A stretch of DNA of 64,000 bases from Deinobacterium chartae (GCF_014202645.1 NZ_JACHHG010000007.1:62001-126000); one strand, 5' to 3'. Shown: positions 15,715-24,210, counted from the first letter of the stretch. Numbers and translations are program-made. Notes: a model not told the origin generated them from the letters alone.

Positions 15715-16547
15715 CGCAGGGTCTCCCCGGCCAGTCGCGCCGTCTCGGGGTCGTGGGCGAACAGCATCCGCAACCCCGGACGGCGGGCGTGCAGATCGCT
15801 GAGGGCCGCGAAACTGCGCTGGTAGTCCGTGGCCGAGTCAAAGATCAACTTGGCCAGCGGACCGGGCGGCTGGCCCCACCGCACCCCCTCCAGAGACCAG
15901 GCCGCGTCCGCGCCCAGCAGCAGGTCGCCGCCCGACAGACGCAACAGCAGGCCCATCTGGGCGCGGGCGTGTCCTGGCAGCGGAACGCCCCACACCGAAC
16001 CGTCACCGTACAGGTCCACTCCCACGCTCAGCGGCGCGAAACCGGGCGGCAGCGCCGAGAGGGCCGCCCCAGGGATGGGCCGCGAGCGCCGGGCAAAATC
16101 GGCGGGCAATAGATCGGGCAGAAAGCCGCGCCGCAGCGCCCCGAAACCGCGCAGCCCCCGCAGCGGCGTCCAGGCCGCCTCGAGGTAACGCAGCGGCACT
16201 CCGGGAAAATCGGGCAGACCGCCGGTGTGATCCGCGTGAAAATGCGACAGCACGATCTCCTCGAGGTCTTGGGGATGAAGTCCCATCCTGCGCAGCTGCT
16301 GCACCGCCGGAGTGCCCAGGGTCACCGGGGTCACGCAGGCGTAGAGCCGGTAGGGCCAGCGGGCGGTGGCCGTCCGGAAATGCGGCGCGTAGCCGGTATC
16401 GAACAGCACCGGCTTGCGCGCGGGGTGGCGGATCAGGAAACAGGTGGCGTGAAAACGTGCCAGGCGGGCAGGTGCCGCGCGGCGGGTAACCGGCTCCCAC
16501 TGCAGGCAGTACCCGGTGTCGAGCACCGTGACGCTAAAGTCGTCCAC
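15711..16547 (-). CDS. Metallo-beta-lactamase-fold hydrolase
   Basis: The 278 residues contain the zinc motif HFHADH (102-107), upstream FDTGYAPH and downstream LLGADAAW and LFAHDPE, which supply the later metal ligands. This matches the lactonase/glyoxalase-II-like branch. It may open a lactone or hydrolyse a thioester in the pathway of the surrounding operon. The GTG start at 16547 has GGAGG upstream and overlaps the reductase gene by 14 bases. It is co-transcribed with the flanking genes. Confidence 0.88.
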   Translation of the reverse strand: MDDFSVTVLDTGYCLQWEPVTRRAAPARLARFHATCFLIRHPARKPVLFDTGYAPHFRTATARWPYRLYACVTPVTLGTPAVQQLRRMGLHPQDLEEIVLSHFHADHTGGLPDFPGVPLRYLEAAWTPLRGLRGFGALRRGFLPDLLPADFARRSRPIPGAALSALPPGFAPLSVGVDLYGDGSVWGVPLPGHARAQMGLLLRLSGGDLLLGADAAWSLEGVRWGQPPGPLAKLIFDSATDYQRSFAALSDLHARRPGLRMLFAHDPETARLAGETLR

Positions 16548-17520
16548 GTTCCGCCTCCCAGGCGCACGCGAAACGCTCGAGTCCCTCGGCCACGCTCACC
16601 CGTGGAGCATACCCCAAGTCGCGCCGCGCCGCCGAGATGTCCAAGGTGGCGCTGCGCGCCACGACCGACACGGTGTAGCGGGTCAGCACGGGCTCTCCCA
16701 GCCCCAGCGCCGCGTGCACCCCCTCGAGCAGGGCCGCAGCCCCGAAAGCAACCTGAAACGGCAGCCTGCGGCCCGGTCCCGGCAGGCCCAGGCGGTCCGC
16801 CAGGCGGCGCACCGCAGGCCACAGCCGTACCGGCTCGCCGTTGGTGATGTTGTAGGTTCCGCCCACGGCCGCAGCACTTCGTGCCGCCAGCAGCAGGGCG
16901 TCCACCGCGTTGTCGATGTAGGTCAGGTCGGTCACGGTGTCCTCGGAGCCGATCACCGGCAAACGGCCGCGCTCCAGGGCGGCCAGCAACCGGGGCAACA
17001 CCGATGTGTCGCCGGGCCCGAACAGCGCGCGCGGGCGCAGCACCACCGCCTCGAGGCCCCGGGCTTGCCCTGCGGCCACCTCGTGTTCCGCCGCGCGCTT
17101 GGTGGCGGCGTAGGCGTTGACCGGCCGGGGCAGCGGATGGTCCTCGCGGACCTGGAGCCCGCCGCCGTAACGAAAGTACAGACTGGGCGTGGACACGTGC
17201 ACCAGGCGGGCCCCCGCGTTCAGACAGGCCTGGACCACCTGGCGCGTACCCAGCACGTTGGCGGCGTAAAACGCGCGGTGCGGCCCCCACGGAGACGACC
17301 GCGCCGCGCAGTGAAACACCGTATCGCAGCCCTGTACGGCGGCGCGCAGGCCGCGGGCGTCCTCGAGGTCCAGCGGCACGAAACGGGCACCCAGCGCGCT
17401 CAGGGCTGCGCCCCGCTGCGGGTCGCGGCCCAGGGCGCGCACCTCGAGGCCCTCGGCCAGCAAGCGTCGGGTCAGGGCTCCCCCGAGAAACCCGGTCGCG
17501 CCGGTCACCGCCACGGTCAC
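16534..17520 (-). CDS. NAD(P)-dependent reductase, NSDHL/3-beta-HSD-like extended SDR
   Basis: The 328-residue protein starts with a Rossmann nucleotide site (TGATGFLGGAL) and has STPSLYF and the YAATK catalytic Tyr-Lys. It ends with DISAARRDLGYAPRVSVAEGL, typical of NSDHL-like and OleD-like reductases. OleD reduces a 2-alkyl-3-ketoacid made by the thiolase-fold OleA, and a similar pairing with the condensing enzyme at 12272 is plausible. The GTG start at 17520 overlaps the ATP-grasp stop as GTGA, supporting translational coupling. Confidence 0.85.
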   Translation of the reverse strand: MTVAVTGATGFLGGALTRRLLAEGLEVRALGRDPQRGAALSALGARFVPLDLEDARGLRAAVQGCDTVFHCAARSSPWGPHRAFYAANVLGTRQVVQACLNAGARLVHVSTPSLYFRYGGGLQVREDHPLPRPVNAYAATKRAAEHEVAAGQARGLEAVVLRPRALFGPGDTSVLPRLLAALERGRLPVIGSEDTVTDLTYIDNAVDALLLAARSAAAVGGTYNITNGEPVRLWPAVRRLADRLGLPGPGRRLPFQVAFGAAALLEGVHAALGLGEPVLTRYTVSVVARSATLDISAARRDLGYAPRVSVAEGLERFACAWEAERGRL

Positions 17521-18668
17521 ACGCGGCTCCCGTTGTACTCGATGTCCCAGGTGGAAGCTTCCAGCGGCGAGATACCGCGACGCCAGCCCAGGGCCAGCAG
17601 CCATGCGGCCGAGCGCAGCTGCGCGCGGGCCGGGACAGCGTCACCCGGGCGCGCGATCACATCGCGGCTCTGGCGCAGCGCCCGCCACAGGTCGCCGCAC
17701 GCGGGCCGGCCCAGCAGGCGCAGCAGCAGGGCCGTGTGCAGGGCGTACGCGCAGTTCCCGTCGGGCTCCAGCACGCCCGCCTCCCCCGCCTCCCGGCCGA
17801 GCAGCCCCTCGACCACCTGCGCCTGCCCGGCGAACAGGTGAATGCCGCTGGTCAGGCGCGGGTTGCATTCGATGGCCGCGACCCGGCCGTCCACCCCTTC
17901 TACGAAATCAAAGGCGATCTGACCGCTGAAGCGGCGGGCAGCCACGAAACGCTCCACCCAGGCGCGCACCGCTGCATGCCGCTCGGCACGAAAAACCACG
18001 CTCGCTCCCGCCCCGGCGGTCAGGGTTGCGGCGTAGCAGGCGTGCGCGCACAACCGCCCCTCGCGGGCGACCGAGTAGCTGCACAGCACCCGCCCCCGCA
18101 GGTAACGCTGCGCGACCCAGCGCTCGCCCGGCAGAGGCTGCCAGCGCCGCAGCGCGGCCGGTGAGGGACGCAGCCGGGTACGGGCGGCGAAGCGCGAATG
18201 GGTGGGCTTGAGCACCCACTCGCGCGGGTCCCCCAGCGCCCGCAGGTCCTCCGGGCCGCGCAGCGGCCGCGTCTCGGGCACCTCGAGGCCCAAGCCGGCC
18301 GCGAGTCGCACAAAGCGTTCCTTGTCGTGCAGTTCCTCGAGGACGCCGAGCGGTTCGCAGGCGACGGGGCACACCGCCTCGAGATCAGACCGGAAACGCG
18401 CCACCCAAAAGATCTCCTCGCAGGTCGGCACGATCAGGTCCGCGCGTTCCAGCAGGGCGATGCGGGCCAGTTCGGCCGCGAAGGCCGAACTGGCCCAGCG
18501 CGGCGGAGGCAGGCGGTAGCGCCGCGCCACCGCCCGCGAGGCTCCGGCCAGATCGCACGGCGCGCTCTCGGCGCTGATGACCTCGCAGCCTGCCGCGTGC
18601 AGCAAACGGGCGAGCTCGAGCGTGGCTGGAGCGCGTCCTCCGGTCAGCAGCACCCGCAAAGGTCTCAT
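17517..18668 (-). CDS. ATP-grasp ligase, first gene of the six-gene operon
   Basis: The 383-residue protein opens with a Rossmann-like pre-ATP-grasp part (RVLLTGGRAPATLELARLL) and carries ATP-grasp features: WVLKPTHS, a glycine-rich loop region, VAQRYLRG and the late metal-binding AAIECNPRLTSG. Such enzymes join a carboxylate to an amine or thiol through an acyl phosphate. In this operon it would probably make an amide or ester bond in a small molecule. TATACT at 18677-18682 lies eight bases before the start and probably drives the whole operon. The gene for an AraC regulator diverges 72 bases away. Confidence 0.87.
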   Translation of the reverse strand: MRPLRVLLTGGRAPATLELARLLHAAGCEVISAESAPCDLAGASRAVARRYRLPPPRWASSAFAAELARIALLERADLIVPTCEEIFWVARFRSDLEAVCPVACEPLGVLEELHDKERFVRLAAGLGLEVPETRPLRGPEDLRALGDPREWVLKPTHSRFAARTRLRPSPAALRRWQPLPGERWVAQRYLRGRVLCSYSVAREGRLCAHACYAATLTAGAGASVVFRAERHAAVRAWVERFVAARRFSGQIAFDFVEGVDGRVAAIECNPRLTSGIHLFAGQAQVVEGLLGREAGEAGVLEPDGNCAYALHTALLLRLLGRPACGDLWRALRQSRDVIARPGDAVPARAQLRSAAWLLALGWRRGISPLEASTWDIEYNGSRV

Positions 18669-18676
18669 GATGGGTC

Positions 18677-18682
18677 AGTATA
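18677..18682 (-). promoter_or_regulatory. Probable -10 of the six-gene operon
   Basis: TATACT on the minus strand lies eight bases before the ATP-grasp ATG at 18668; there is no ribosome binding site between. Confidence 0.55.
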
Positions 18683-18728
18683 CGCGGCAAGGTAGGACAA
18701 GTTCCCAACCGGCCCACCGCGCTGTCCG

Positions 18729-18734
18729 TATGCT
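18729..18734 (+). promoter_or_regulatory. Leaderless -10 hexamer for the AraC-family gene
   Basis: TATGCT lies six bases before the ATG at 18741. The 72-base gap also holds the divergent operon promoter, so both share one control region. Confidence 0.6.
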
Positions 18735-18740
18735 GAAAAC

Positions 18741-19556
18741 ATGCCCGCAGAAAGCGCGCGTTTCTGGCACGAGGAAGCCCTGGGCGGCTTCGACCTGCTC
18801 AGCGCGCACTACATCACCCACAGCTTCGCTCCGCACTCGCACGAGGGCTACACCTTCGGCATCCTCGAGCAGGGCGTGGAAGCCTTCCGCCACCAGGGCT
18901 CGCGGCTGCACGCCAGCGCCGAGCAGATCGTGCTGGTTCATCCGGACGTGATCCACACCGGCTACGCCCCGCTCGAGGACGGCTGGACCTACCGGATGTA
19001 CTACCTTGCCGACGGGGTGCTCGAGCGGGTCGCGCGCGAGCTGGGTCTGCGCAACGCCCCGTATTTTCCCGATCCGGTCATGAATGACCCGCTGCTGTAC
19101 CGCGAGCTCGCTGCGCTGCACCGCGACCTCGAGGGGCCGCTCTCGCCGCTCGAGCGTGAGGGGCGGGCCCTGGCCGCCTTCTCGCGGCTGCTGCTGCGGC
19201 AGGCCCGCGGCGTGCGCCCCCCGCCGGCGGCCGTGGACAGCGGTGCGGTCCGGGTGGCCCGCGACTACCTCGAGGCGCACTACGCGCGCGGCGTGACCCT
19301 GGAAGAACTCGCCCGGGCCGCCGGCCTGAGCCCGTTTCACCTGTCCCGCCGCTTTCACCTCGAGGTGGGGCTGCCGCCGCACGCCTACCAGACCCTGCTG
19401 CGCGTCCGGCAGGCCTCGCGGCTGCTGCGCGCCGGACTCGCTCCGGCACAGGTGGCCCTCGAGGTGGGGTTTGCCGACCAGAGCCACCTAACCCGGGTGT
19501 TCCGCCGCCACCACGGCGTCACGCCGGCCCTGTACGCCCGCGCAAGAACGTTCTAG
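18741..19556 (+). CDS. AraC-family transcriptional regulator
   Basis: The 271 residues have an N-terminal cupin-type sensor (HSFAPHSHEGYTFGIL and IVLVHPDVIHTGYAP). A C-terminal double helix-turn-helix follows (VTLEELARAAGLSPFHLSRRFH, then ALEVGFADQSHLTRVFRRHHGVTPALY). It diverges from the six-gene biosynthetic operon and precedes azlCD by 34 bases. Regulators of this type next to azlC often control that exporter, but the shared divergent region makes it a candidate for the operon too. Confidence 0.9.
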   Translation: MPAESARFWHEEALGGFDLLSAHYITHSFAPHSHEGYTFGILEQGVEAFRHQGSRLHASAEQIVLVHPDVIHTGYAPLEDGWTYRMYYLADGVLERVARELGLRNAPYFPDPVMNDPLLYRELAALHRDLEGPLSPLEREGRALAAFSRLLLRQARGVRPPPAAVDSGAVRVARDYLEAHYARGVTLEELARAAGLSPFHLSRRFHLEVGLPPHAYQTLLRVRQASRLLRAGLAPAQVALEVGFADQSHLTRVFRRHHGVTPALYARARTF

Positions 19557-19577
19557 TTCCGCGCCGCCGCCAGGACG

Positions 19578-19583
19578 TACACT
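19578..19583 (+). promoter_or_regulatory. Leaderless -10 hexamer for azlC
   Basis: TACACT lies seven bases before the ATG at 19591, between the AraC-family gene and azlC. Confidence 0.5.
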
Positions 19584-19590
19584 GACCCGC

Positions 19591-20283
19591 ATGAACGACT
19601 TCCTGCGCGGTTTTCGGGCCGTGCTGCCGCTGTGGCTGGGCATGATTCCCTTCGGGCTCGCGTACGCGGTAACCGCGCGCAGCGCCGGACTCTCCTTTTT
19701 TGAAACGCAGACCATGAGTGTGCTGGTCTTCGCGGGCGGCGCGCAGTTCTCGGCGGCCGGCATGTTCGCGGCCGGAGCGGCTCCGGCATCGATCATCCTC
19801 ACCACCCTGCTGCTCAACGCGCGGCACCTGCTCTACGGTCTGTCCCTCTCGAGGACCCTGCCGCTCGCCGGGTGGCGGCGCGCGGTTGGAGCGCACTTTC
19901 TGACCGACGAGGCCTACGGCATCACCACCCTCGAGGCCCGTCCCACCTTCGCCTACCTGCTGGGCGCGGAGATGAGCGTGTTCTTCTCGTGGAACGCCGC
20001 CACCGCCCTGGGCGCGTGGCTGGGAGCGAGTGTGCCGGACCCCAGGGCGCTGGGCGTGGATTTCGTGTTCCCGCTCGCCTTCTTGGCCCTGCTCGTCCCG
20101 CTGCTGCGCGGCGCGGTCGAGCTGTGGGTGGCCCTGATCAGCGCACTGGCCGCCGTGGCCCTCGCGCAGGTGTTGCCCGGCGGACTGATGATCCTGACCG
20201 TCGCCATCGGCGGCAGCCTGCTGGGCGCATGGCTGACCCGCCCGCGTCCGGAGCTGCCCGGCCAGCGGAAAGAGACCGCATGA
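19591..20283 (+). CDS. azlC: AzlC-family branched-chain amino acid exporter subunit
   Basis: The 230-residue membrane protein matches the AzlC family: LPLWLGMIPFGLAYAVTAR near the start, the FAGGAQFSAAGMFAAGA segment, LLLNARHLLYGLSLS and HFLTDEAYGIT. AzlC works with the small AzlD subunit to export branched-chain or other amino acids across the cytoplasmic membrane. The stop overlaps the azlD start (ATGA at 20280). Confidence 0.93.
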   Translation: MNDFLRGFRAVLPLWLGMIPFGLAYAVTARSAGLSFFETQTMSVLVFAGGAQFSAAGMFAAGAAPASIILTTLLLNARHLLYGLSLSRTLPLAGWRRAVGAHFLTDEAYGITTLEARPTFAYLLGAEMSVFFSWNAATALGAWLGASVPDPRALGVDFVFPLAFLALLVPLLRGAVELWVALISALAAVALAQVLPGGLMILTVAIGGSLLGAWLTRPRPELPGQRKETA

Positions 20284-20576
20284 GCCCGCTGCTGACCATC
20301 GCGCTGATGGGCGTGGTCACGTACCTGTCGCGCTACCTGGGCTTCGCGCTGGGACACCTCGAGCTGCCCGACTTCTGGCTGCGCTTCTTGCGTTTTGTGC
20401 CCATCGCGGTGTTCGCCGCGCTGGTCGCACCCGAACTGCCCGGCACCAGCGGCGAGGCCCCGCAGCGGCTGCTGGCCGCCGCCATGGCTGCCGTGGCCAT
20501 CTGGCGTTTCGGACAGCTGTGGCTGGGGCTGGCAGTGGGCCTGCTCGCGTTCTGGGTGCTGCGCGGCCTGTTCTGA
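20280..20576 (+). CDS. azlD: AzlD-family exporter subunit
   Basis: The 98-residue protein has three to four hydrophobic helices and the family pattern VTYLSRYLGFALG, then FLRFVPIAVFAALVAPEL. It pairs with AzlC; the ATGA overlap at 20280 couples their translation. Confidence 0.9.
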   Translation: MSPLLTIALMGVVTYLSRYLGFALGHLELPDFWLRFLRFVPIAVFAALVAPELPGTSGEAPQRLLAAAMAAVAIWRFGQLWLGLAVGLLAFWVLRGLF

Positions 20577-20619
20577 AGTGCCCTGTCCCCCGCCCCGCAC
20601 CGGATCAAGGAGACCCAAG

Positions 20620-21144
20620 ATGTTCGAGCGTTTCAGTACCACCACGATCAAACGCGGCCTGCTGCTGTTCTGGGCGCTGTGGCTCACGGTAGTCGTCATC
20701 ACCAATCTGCTCGATGCCCTGAGGGCCCTCGAGCTGCTGCCCGCGTCGTTCGCACTCGCCTCGGGCAACTACCGCTGGATCTTGGACACGGTAAAGCCCT
20801 TGGGGCTTCCCGTCTGGCTCAGCAGCACGCTGTTTGCGGGCGTGATCGTGTGGGAAGCGCTGGCTGCCACCCTGTTCTGGCGTGCCCTGATCCGCTTCCG
20901 CGACCGTCCGATGCTCCTCGAGGCGGCGGCGGTGACGGCGTTCGTGGTGAACCTGGCGCTGTGGGCCGCTTTTCAGGTGCTCGACGAGGTGGTGCTGGCC
21001 TTCGGTCCCGAGGGCGTGCACCGCGCGATTTTCGGCAACGCGCTGCTGACCCTGCTGGTCTTTTACCTGCTGCCCGCCCGCAGCGGCGACGGACGCTCCA
21101 GCGAGGCCTCGAGGGACGCGGCCAGCGTGACGCCCAGGGCGTAG
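20620..21144 (+). CDS. Integral membrane protein of unknown function
   Basis: AAGGAGA (20607-20613) lies seven bases before the ATG at 20620. The 174 residues form four hydrophobic helices (LLLFWALWLTVVVI, VWLSSTLFAGVIVWEALAA, AAAVTAFVVNLALWAAF, ALLTLLVFYLLP). The polar C-terminal tail of about 25 residues lies in an 82-base overlap with the convergent gene that ends at 21063. I do not recognise the family with certainty. Confidence 0.7.
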   Translation: MFERFSTTTIKRGLLLFWALWLTVVVITNLLDALRALELLPASFALASGNYRWILDTVKPLGLPVWLSSTLFAGVIVWEALAATLFWRALIRFRDRPMLLEAAAVTAFVVNLALWAAFQVLDEVVLAFGPEGVHRAIFGNALLTLLVFYLLPARSGDGRSSEASRDAASVTPRA

Positions 21145-21446
21145 GCCAGCAGGTCCAGCGGGTCGAAGTGCCGCCCCAGCAGCAGTTCGCCCGCCCCGCC
21201 CGAGGGGGTGACCCGCAGGGCCTGGGCGAGTTCTACCAGCAGGCCGGCTCCCAGGCTGAGCCCCGCACGCACCGAACGCGACCAGCGGGTCAGGGCTCCC
21301 AGCACAAAAAACAGCAGGGCCGTCGCCAGCAGGTCTCCCAGCGTGCCGCGCACCCAGGTACGTCCGGGGCCGCCGTACAGCACCACGGCAACCTCGCCGG
21401 CCAAACAGACGGCGGCCAGCGCGGCGCGCCGGACCGCCGGACTCAT
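21063..21446 (-). CDS. DUF2809/VanZ-like small membrane protein
   Basis: The 127 residues have three to four hydrophobic helices. The VRGTLGDLLATALLFFVLGALTR, SLGAGLLVELAQAL and DPLDLLAYALGVTLA segments resemble DUF2809/VanZ-like membrane proteins, including the conserved acidic residue in VELAQ and Asp in DPLDLLAY. It starts as ATGA overlap with mscL (21443-21446). The tail-to-tail overlap with the preceding plus-strand gene is unusually long (82 bases). Confidence 0.7.
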   Translation of the reverse strand: MSPAVRRAALAAVCLAGEVAVVLYGGPGRTWVRGTLGDLLATALLFFVLGALTRWSRSVRAGLSLGAGLLVELAQALRVTPSGGAGELLLGRHFDPLDLLAYALGVTLAASLEASLERPSPLRAGSR

Positions 21447-21886
21447 GCCTGGCCGGCGGTTTGCGCCGAAACGTCCGCTTCGGGCTGCCACGAGGTGCAG
21501 TTCGGGCAACGCCGCGCCTTGATCGGTATTTCCGAGGTGCAGTCGGGGCAGGCTTTGGTGGTCGGGTCCTTGGGCGGTTCCCGGCGTGCCCGGGCGATCA
21601 GGGCGTTGACCGGGGTCACGATCAGGAAGTACACGATCGCCGCGGTCAACAGAAACTGCAACACCACGTTGATGAAGGCACCGTACTTGAAATCGTTGCC
21701 GTTGAGGGTGAAGTGCAGTTGCGAGAAGTCCGGCAGACCGCCCACCGCCCCGATCAGCGGGGTTACGAAACCGTCTACCAAGCCCTTGATGACGTTGTTG
21801 AACGCCGCGCCGATCACCACGCCGACCGCGAGGTCCACGACGTTGCCGCGCAGCAGGAACTTCTTGAATCCCTCGAGGGTGCTCAC
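21443..21886 (-). CDS. mscL: Large-conductance mechanosensitive channel with zinc-ribbon tail
   Basis: The N-terminal 100 residues are classic MscL: GFKKFLLRGNVVDLAVGVVIG, FVTPLIGAVGG, FKYGAFINVVLQFLLTAAIVYF. It releases solutes during hypo-osmotic shock. After the usual C-terminal region comes a CxxC-x10-CxxC zinc ribbon: Cys113, Cys116, Cys127 and Cys130 (ACPDCTSEIPIKARRCPNC). Most MscL proteins end in a helical bundle instead. The GTG start follows TAAAAT by six bases. The adjacent VanZ-like gene overlaps the stop. Confidence 0.92.
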   Translation of the reverse strand: MSTLEGFKKFLLRGNVVDLAVGVVIGAAFNNVIKGLVDGFVTPLIGAVGGLPDFSQLHFTLNGNDFKYGAFINVVLQFLLTAAIVYFLIVTPVNALIARARREPPKDPTTKACPDCTSEIPIKARRCPNCTSWQPEADVSAQTAGQA

Positions 21887-21892
21887 CGGGTC

Positions 21893-21898
21893 ATTTTA
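21893..21898 (-). promoter_or_regulatory. Leaderless -10 hexamer for mscL
   Basis: TAAAAT on the minus strand lies six bases before the GTG at 21886. Confidence 0.55.
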
Positions 21899-21954
21899 CC
21901 GTGCTCGCCCGGATGGATCCGGGCCACAGAAGCGCTTGAAAAACACAGCGCGGT

Positions 21955-22437
21955 TTACCCGCGCGCCCGGGAGCGTTTGGGGGGGCTGTAGCGCGCATCG
22001 TAGCGCGCGATCACGCCCGGAAGGACAAAGAACGGTGCGGCGACCATGAGCCAGAACACCCAGTCCGGGTAGCTGAGCCCGACGCGGGGCAGCACCTGGT
22101 TGAGGGTGGCGATCACCAAGAAGGCGGTGGAGTTGAGCATCCAGCCGTAGTGCGTCTTGAGCCACGCGCGGCCCAGGCGACGTTTGAACCAGATGGCGGT
22201 CATCGCAATCACGACGCAGGCCATGCCCAGGGCGTTGAGCACCTCGAACGAGCTGATGTCCGGATCGGCGGCGCCCAGGATGAATCCGGCCACGGTCAGG
22301 ATCACCCAGGAGATCACGTACACCCGTCCGGCACGGCGGTGAGTCAGGCTTCCCGGCTGAGCGCGCAGAGCGCTGGCGGCAGCGACCAGGGCGGCGACCG
22401 CACCGCCAACGTGGAGAAGCAGCAGGACCAGATGCAT
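21955..22437 (-). CDS. DUF2306-like membrane protein
   Basis: The 160 residues have four hydrophobic helices beginning at the N terminus (LVLLLLHVGGAVAALVAAASALR). The HRRAGRVYVISWVILTVAGFILG and KTHYGWMLNSTAFLVIATLNQ segments match the DUF2306 pattern. Conserved His residues near membrane ends (LTHRRAG, KTHYGW) suggest haem or metal binding, but this is inference. Confidence 0.75.
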   Translation of the reverse strand: MHLVLLLLHVGGAVAALVAAASALRAQPGSLTHRRAGRVYVISWVILTVAGFILGAADPDISSFEVLNALGMACVVIAMTAIWFKRRLGRAWLKTHYGWMLNSTAFLVIATLNQVLPRVGLSYPDWVFWLMVAAPFFVLPGVIARYDARYSPPKRSRARG

Positions 22438-22488
22438 CAGGCAGCGGTCCGGGCAGATGAGTGTGACATTTTCTCATCTTAATGTCTT

Positions 22489-22514
22489 GGGCCGGGTTTC
22501 TTGAAACCCGGCCC
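22489..22514. terminator. Perfect hairpin, possible terminator
   Basis: GGGCCGGGTTTC, TT, GAAACCCGGCCC is a perfect 12-bp stem in the gap between the sigma-factor gene and the DUF2306 gene. It has no T-run on either side. Confidence 0.5.
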
Positions 22515-22548
22515 TGACAGCGCCGGAAGCCAAAGGCAAAAACCAGGC

Positions 22549-22567
22549 CGGAGGAGCAAGTCCTCCG
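22549..22567 (-). terminator. Hairpin after the sigma-factor gene
   Basis: On the minus strand CGGAGGA, CTTGC, TCCTCCG is followed a few bases later by TTTTT (22543-22539). It lies 18 bases past the rpoD stop. Confidence 0.55.
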
Positions 22568-22584
22568 ACCCCCCATCACCGCAA

Positions 22585-23772
22585 TCAGTGGAGAAAATCG
22601 CGCAAACCCCGGTTTGCTTGGTACTTGAGCTTGCGCAACGCCTTGGCCTCGATCTGCCGGACCCACTCGCGGGTCACGTTCAGATGCTGCCCCACCTCCT
22701 CGAGGGTGTGCTCGTGCCCGTCGAAAAAGCCGTGACGCAGCTTCAGCACCAGCACCTCGCGCTCGTTCAGCGTCTCCAGGGCCCGCTCGAGGGCCGCGCC
22801 CAGCATCGCCTGGTTGGCGTTCTCGACCGGCGAGGTGAACTGCTCGTCCGCGATGAAGTCGCCGTAGACGCTGTCGCCCTCGTCCCCGATCGGCGTTTCC
22901 AGCGAGATCGGTTCGCGGCTGACCTTCTGGGTCTCCTCCACCCGCTCCGGATCCCAGCCGGGGCCCATGGCCTCGGCCAGCTCCTCGGCACTCGGCTCGC
23001 GCGACAGTTCGGCTTCGAGCTGTTTGGCCGTGCGGGCCAGGCGGTTGATGGTTTCGACCATGTGGACCGGCACGCGGATGGTGCGGGACTGATCGGCCAG
23101 TGCGCGGGTCACCGACTGACGAATCCACCATGTGGCGTAGGTGCTGAGCTTGAAACCGCGGCGGTGGTCGAACTTGTCCACCGCGTGCATCAGGCCACGG
23201 TTACCTTCTTGGATCAGGTCGAGCAGGCTCAGGCCGCGACCCGCGTACTTCTTGGCCACCGAGACGACCAGCCGCAAGTTGGCCTGCACCAGGCCCTGCC
23301 TGGCCAGCTCGCCGTCTTCGACCTGCCGCGTCAGCGCACGGCGCTGGCGCTCGGGCAGCTCCACCGCCTCGAGCTGCTGGCGGGCTGCGCGGCCCTGCTG
23401 CATGCGGCGCGCGAGGTCGACTTCCTCCTCGAGCGAGAGCAGCGGCACGCGGCCGATCTCGTGCAGGTACTGGCGCAGCGCGTCGCCCCGGCAGGAGGCA
23501 GCGGTCTCCTCGAGGAGCGGTTCGTCCTCGTTTTCATCGGCTTCATCGGCCTCCGGGAGTTCGGTTTCGGCAAGGTCGGCGTCCAGCGCTTCTTCTTCGG
23601 TGGGCGGTGTCAGCGGCTCGAGGTCCTCGAGGGCCGCGAGGGTCTGGGGCGTTTCGGTCTGGGACCGGAGGTGCGCCGCTTCGGTCACGGCGGCCTTGTT
23701 GCCGCGCGGGGCACGGGTGCGGCGAGGGCCCAGCTGTGCAGGCTCGTTATGGGTCATGGATCGGGTTGGCAT
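22585..23772 (-). CDS. rpoD: RNA polymerase sigma factor RpoD/SigA
   Basis: The 395-residue protein has region 1.2 ([17 protein letters not shown], 97-113), region 2 ([20 protein letters not shown] to [19 protein letters not shown], 164-230), region 3 and region 4 ([16 protein letters not shown], then [24 protein letters not shown]). The TYATWWIRQ and [10 protein letters not shown] motifs contact the -10 and -35 elements. The first 95 residues are a low-complexity acidic segment, and no true region 1.1 is visible. This is a housekeeping group 1 or group 2 factor. It is likely to recognise the TAnnnT hexamers seen before many genes here. Confidence 0.93.
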   Translation of the reverse strand: MPTRSMTHNEPAQLGPRRTRAPRGNKAAVTEAAHLRSQTETPQTLAALEDLEPLTPPTEEEALDADLAETELPEADEADENEDEPLLEETAASCRGDALRQYLHEIGRVPLLSLEEEVDLARRMQQGRAARQQLEAVELPERQRRALTRQVEDGELARQGLVQANLRLVVSVAKKYAGRGLSLLDLIQEGNRGLMHAVDKFDHRRGFKLSTYATWWIRQSVTRALADQSRTIRVPVHMVETINRLARTAKQLEAELSREPSAEELAEAMGPGWDPERVEETQKVSREPISLETPIGDEGDSVYGDFIADEQFTSPVENANQAMLGAALERALETLNEREVLVLKLRHGFFDGHEHTLEEVGQHLNVTREWVRQIEAKALRKLKYQANRGLRDFLH

Positions 23773-23850
23773 GGGTGTATCTCCGTCTCGTTGGAAAGCA
23801 GGAAAAGCAGCTATACCGTTCGTCCAAACCGCGCCCGCATCCCGGTCACC

Positions 23851-24210
23851 TCAGGCGAGCAGCGGTCCGCCCTCGAGGCGGTCGAGCTCGCCGATCAGGC
23901 TGCGTTCGGCCTGGGCGAGGGCCAGGGCGGCCCGTGAGTCGGTGCCGCTGCGGCGGTAGCGGTCGTAGGCAGCCAGAAAGTCGCGGCTGGTGCTCCAGAA
24001 CGCCTCGAGGGCAGCGCTGATTTCACCGGCGGACAGGGCCCGGGCAGCCTGGTACATGGCGTGCTTGGCGTTTTCGTGTCGTTGTACGCCCCGGATCACG
24101 TTTCCCCGGCGCAGTTCCGCCTTGGCGTCGCGCAGTTCGCGCGCGGCCTGCAAGGCGGCTTGCAGCGCCTGAGAAACCCGGGGACCGGAGGCGATCAGAG
24201 TCATGGTCAT
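23851..24210 (-). CDS. Helical hypothetical protein (119 aa)
   Basis: The start at 24210 (MTMTLIASGPRVSQAL) follows AAGGAT; the frame runs on upstream but without coding character. The residues form long helices rich in Ala, Arg and Glu (QALQAALQAARELRDAKAEL, HENAKHAMYQAARAL). I do not recognise the family. It lies just upstream of rpoD in the same direction with a 78-base gap. Confidence 0.6.
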   Translation of the reverse strand: MTMTLIASGPRVSQALQAALQAARELRDAKAELRRGNVIRGVQRHENAKHAMYQAARALSAGEISAALEAFWSTSRDFLAAYDRYRRSGTDSRAALALAQAERSLIGELDRLEGGPLLA

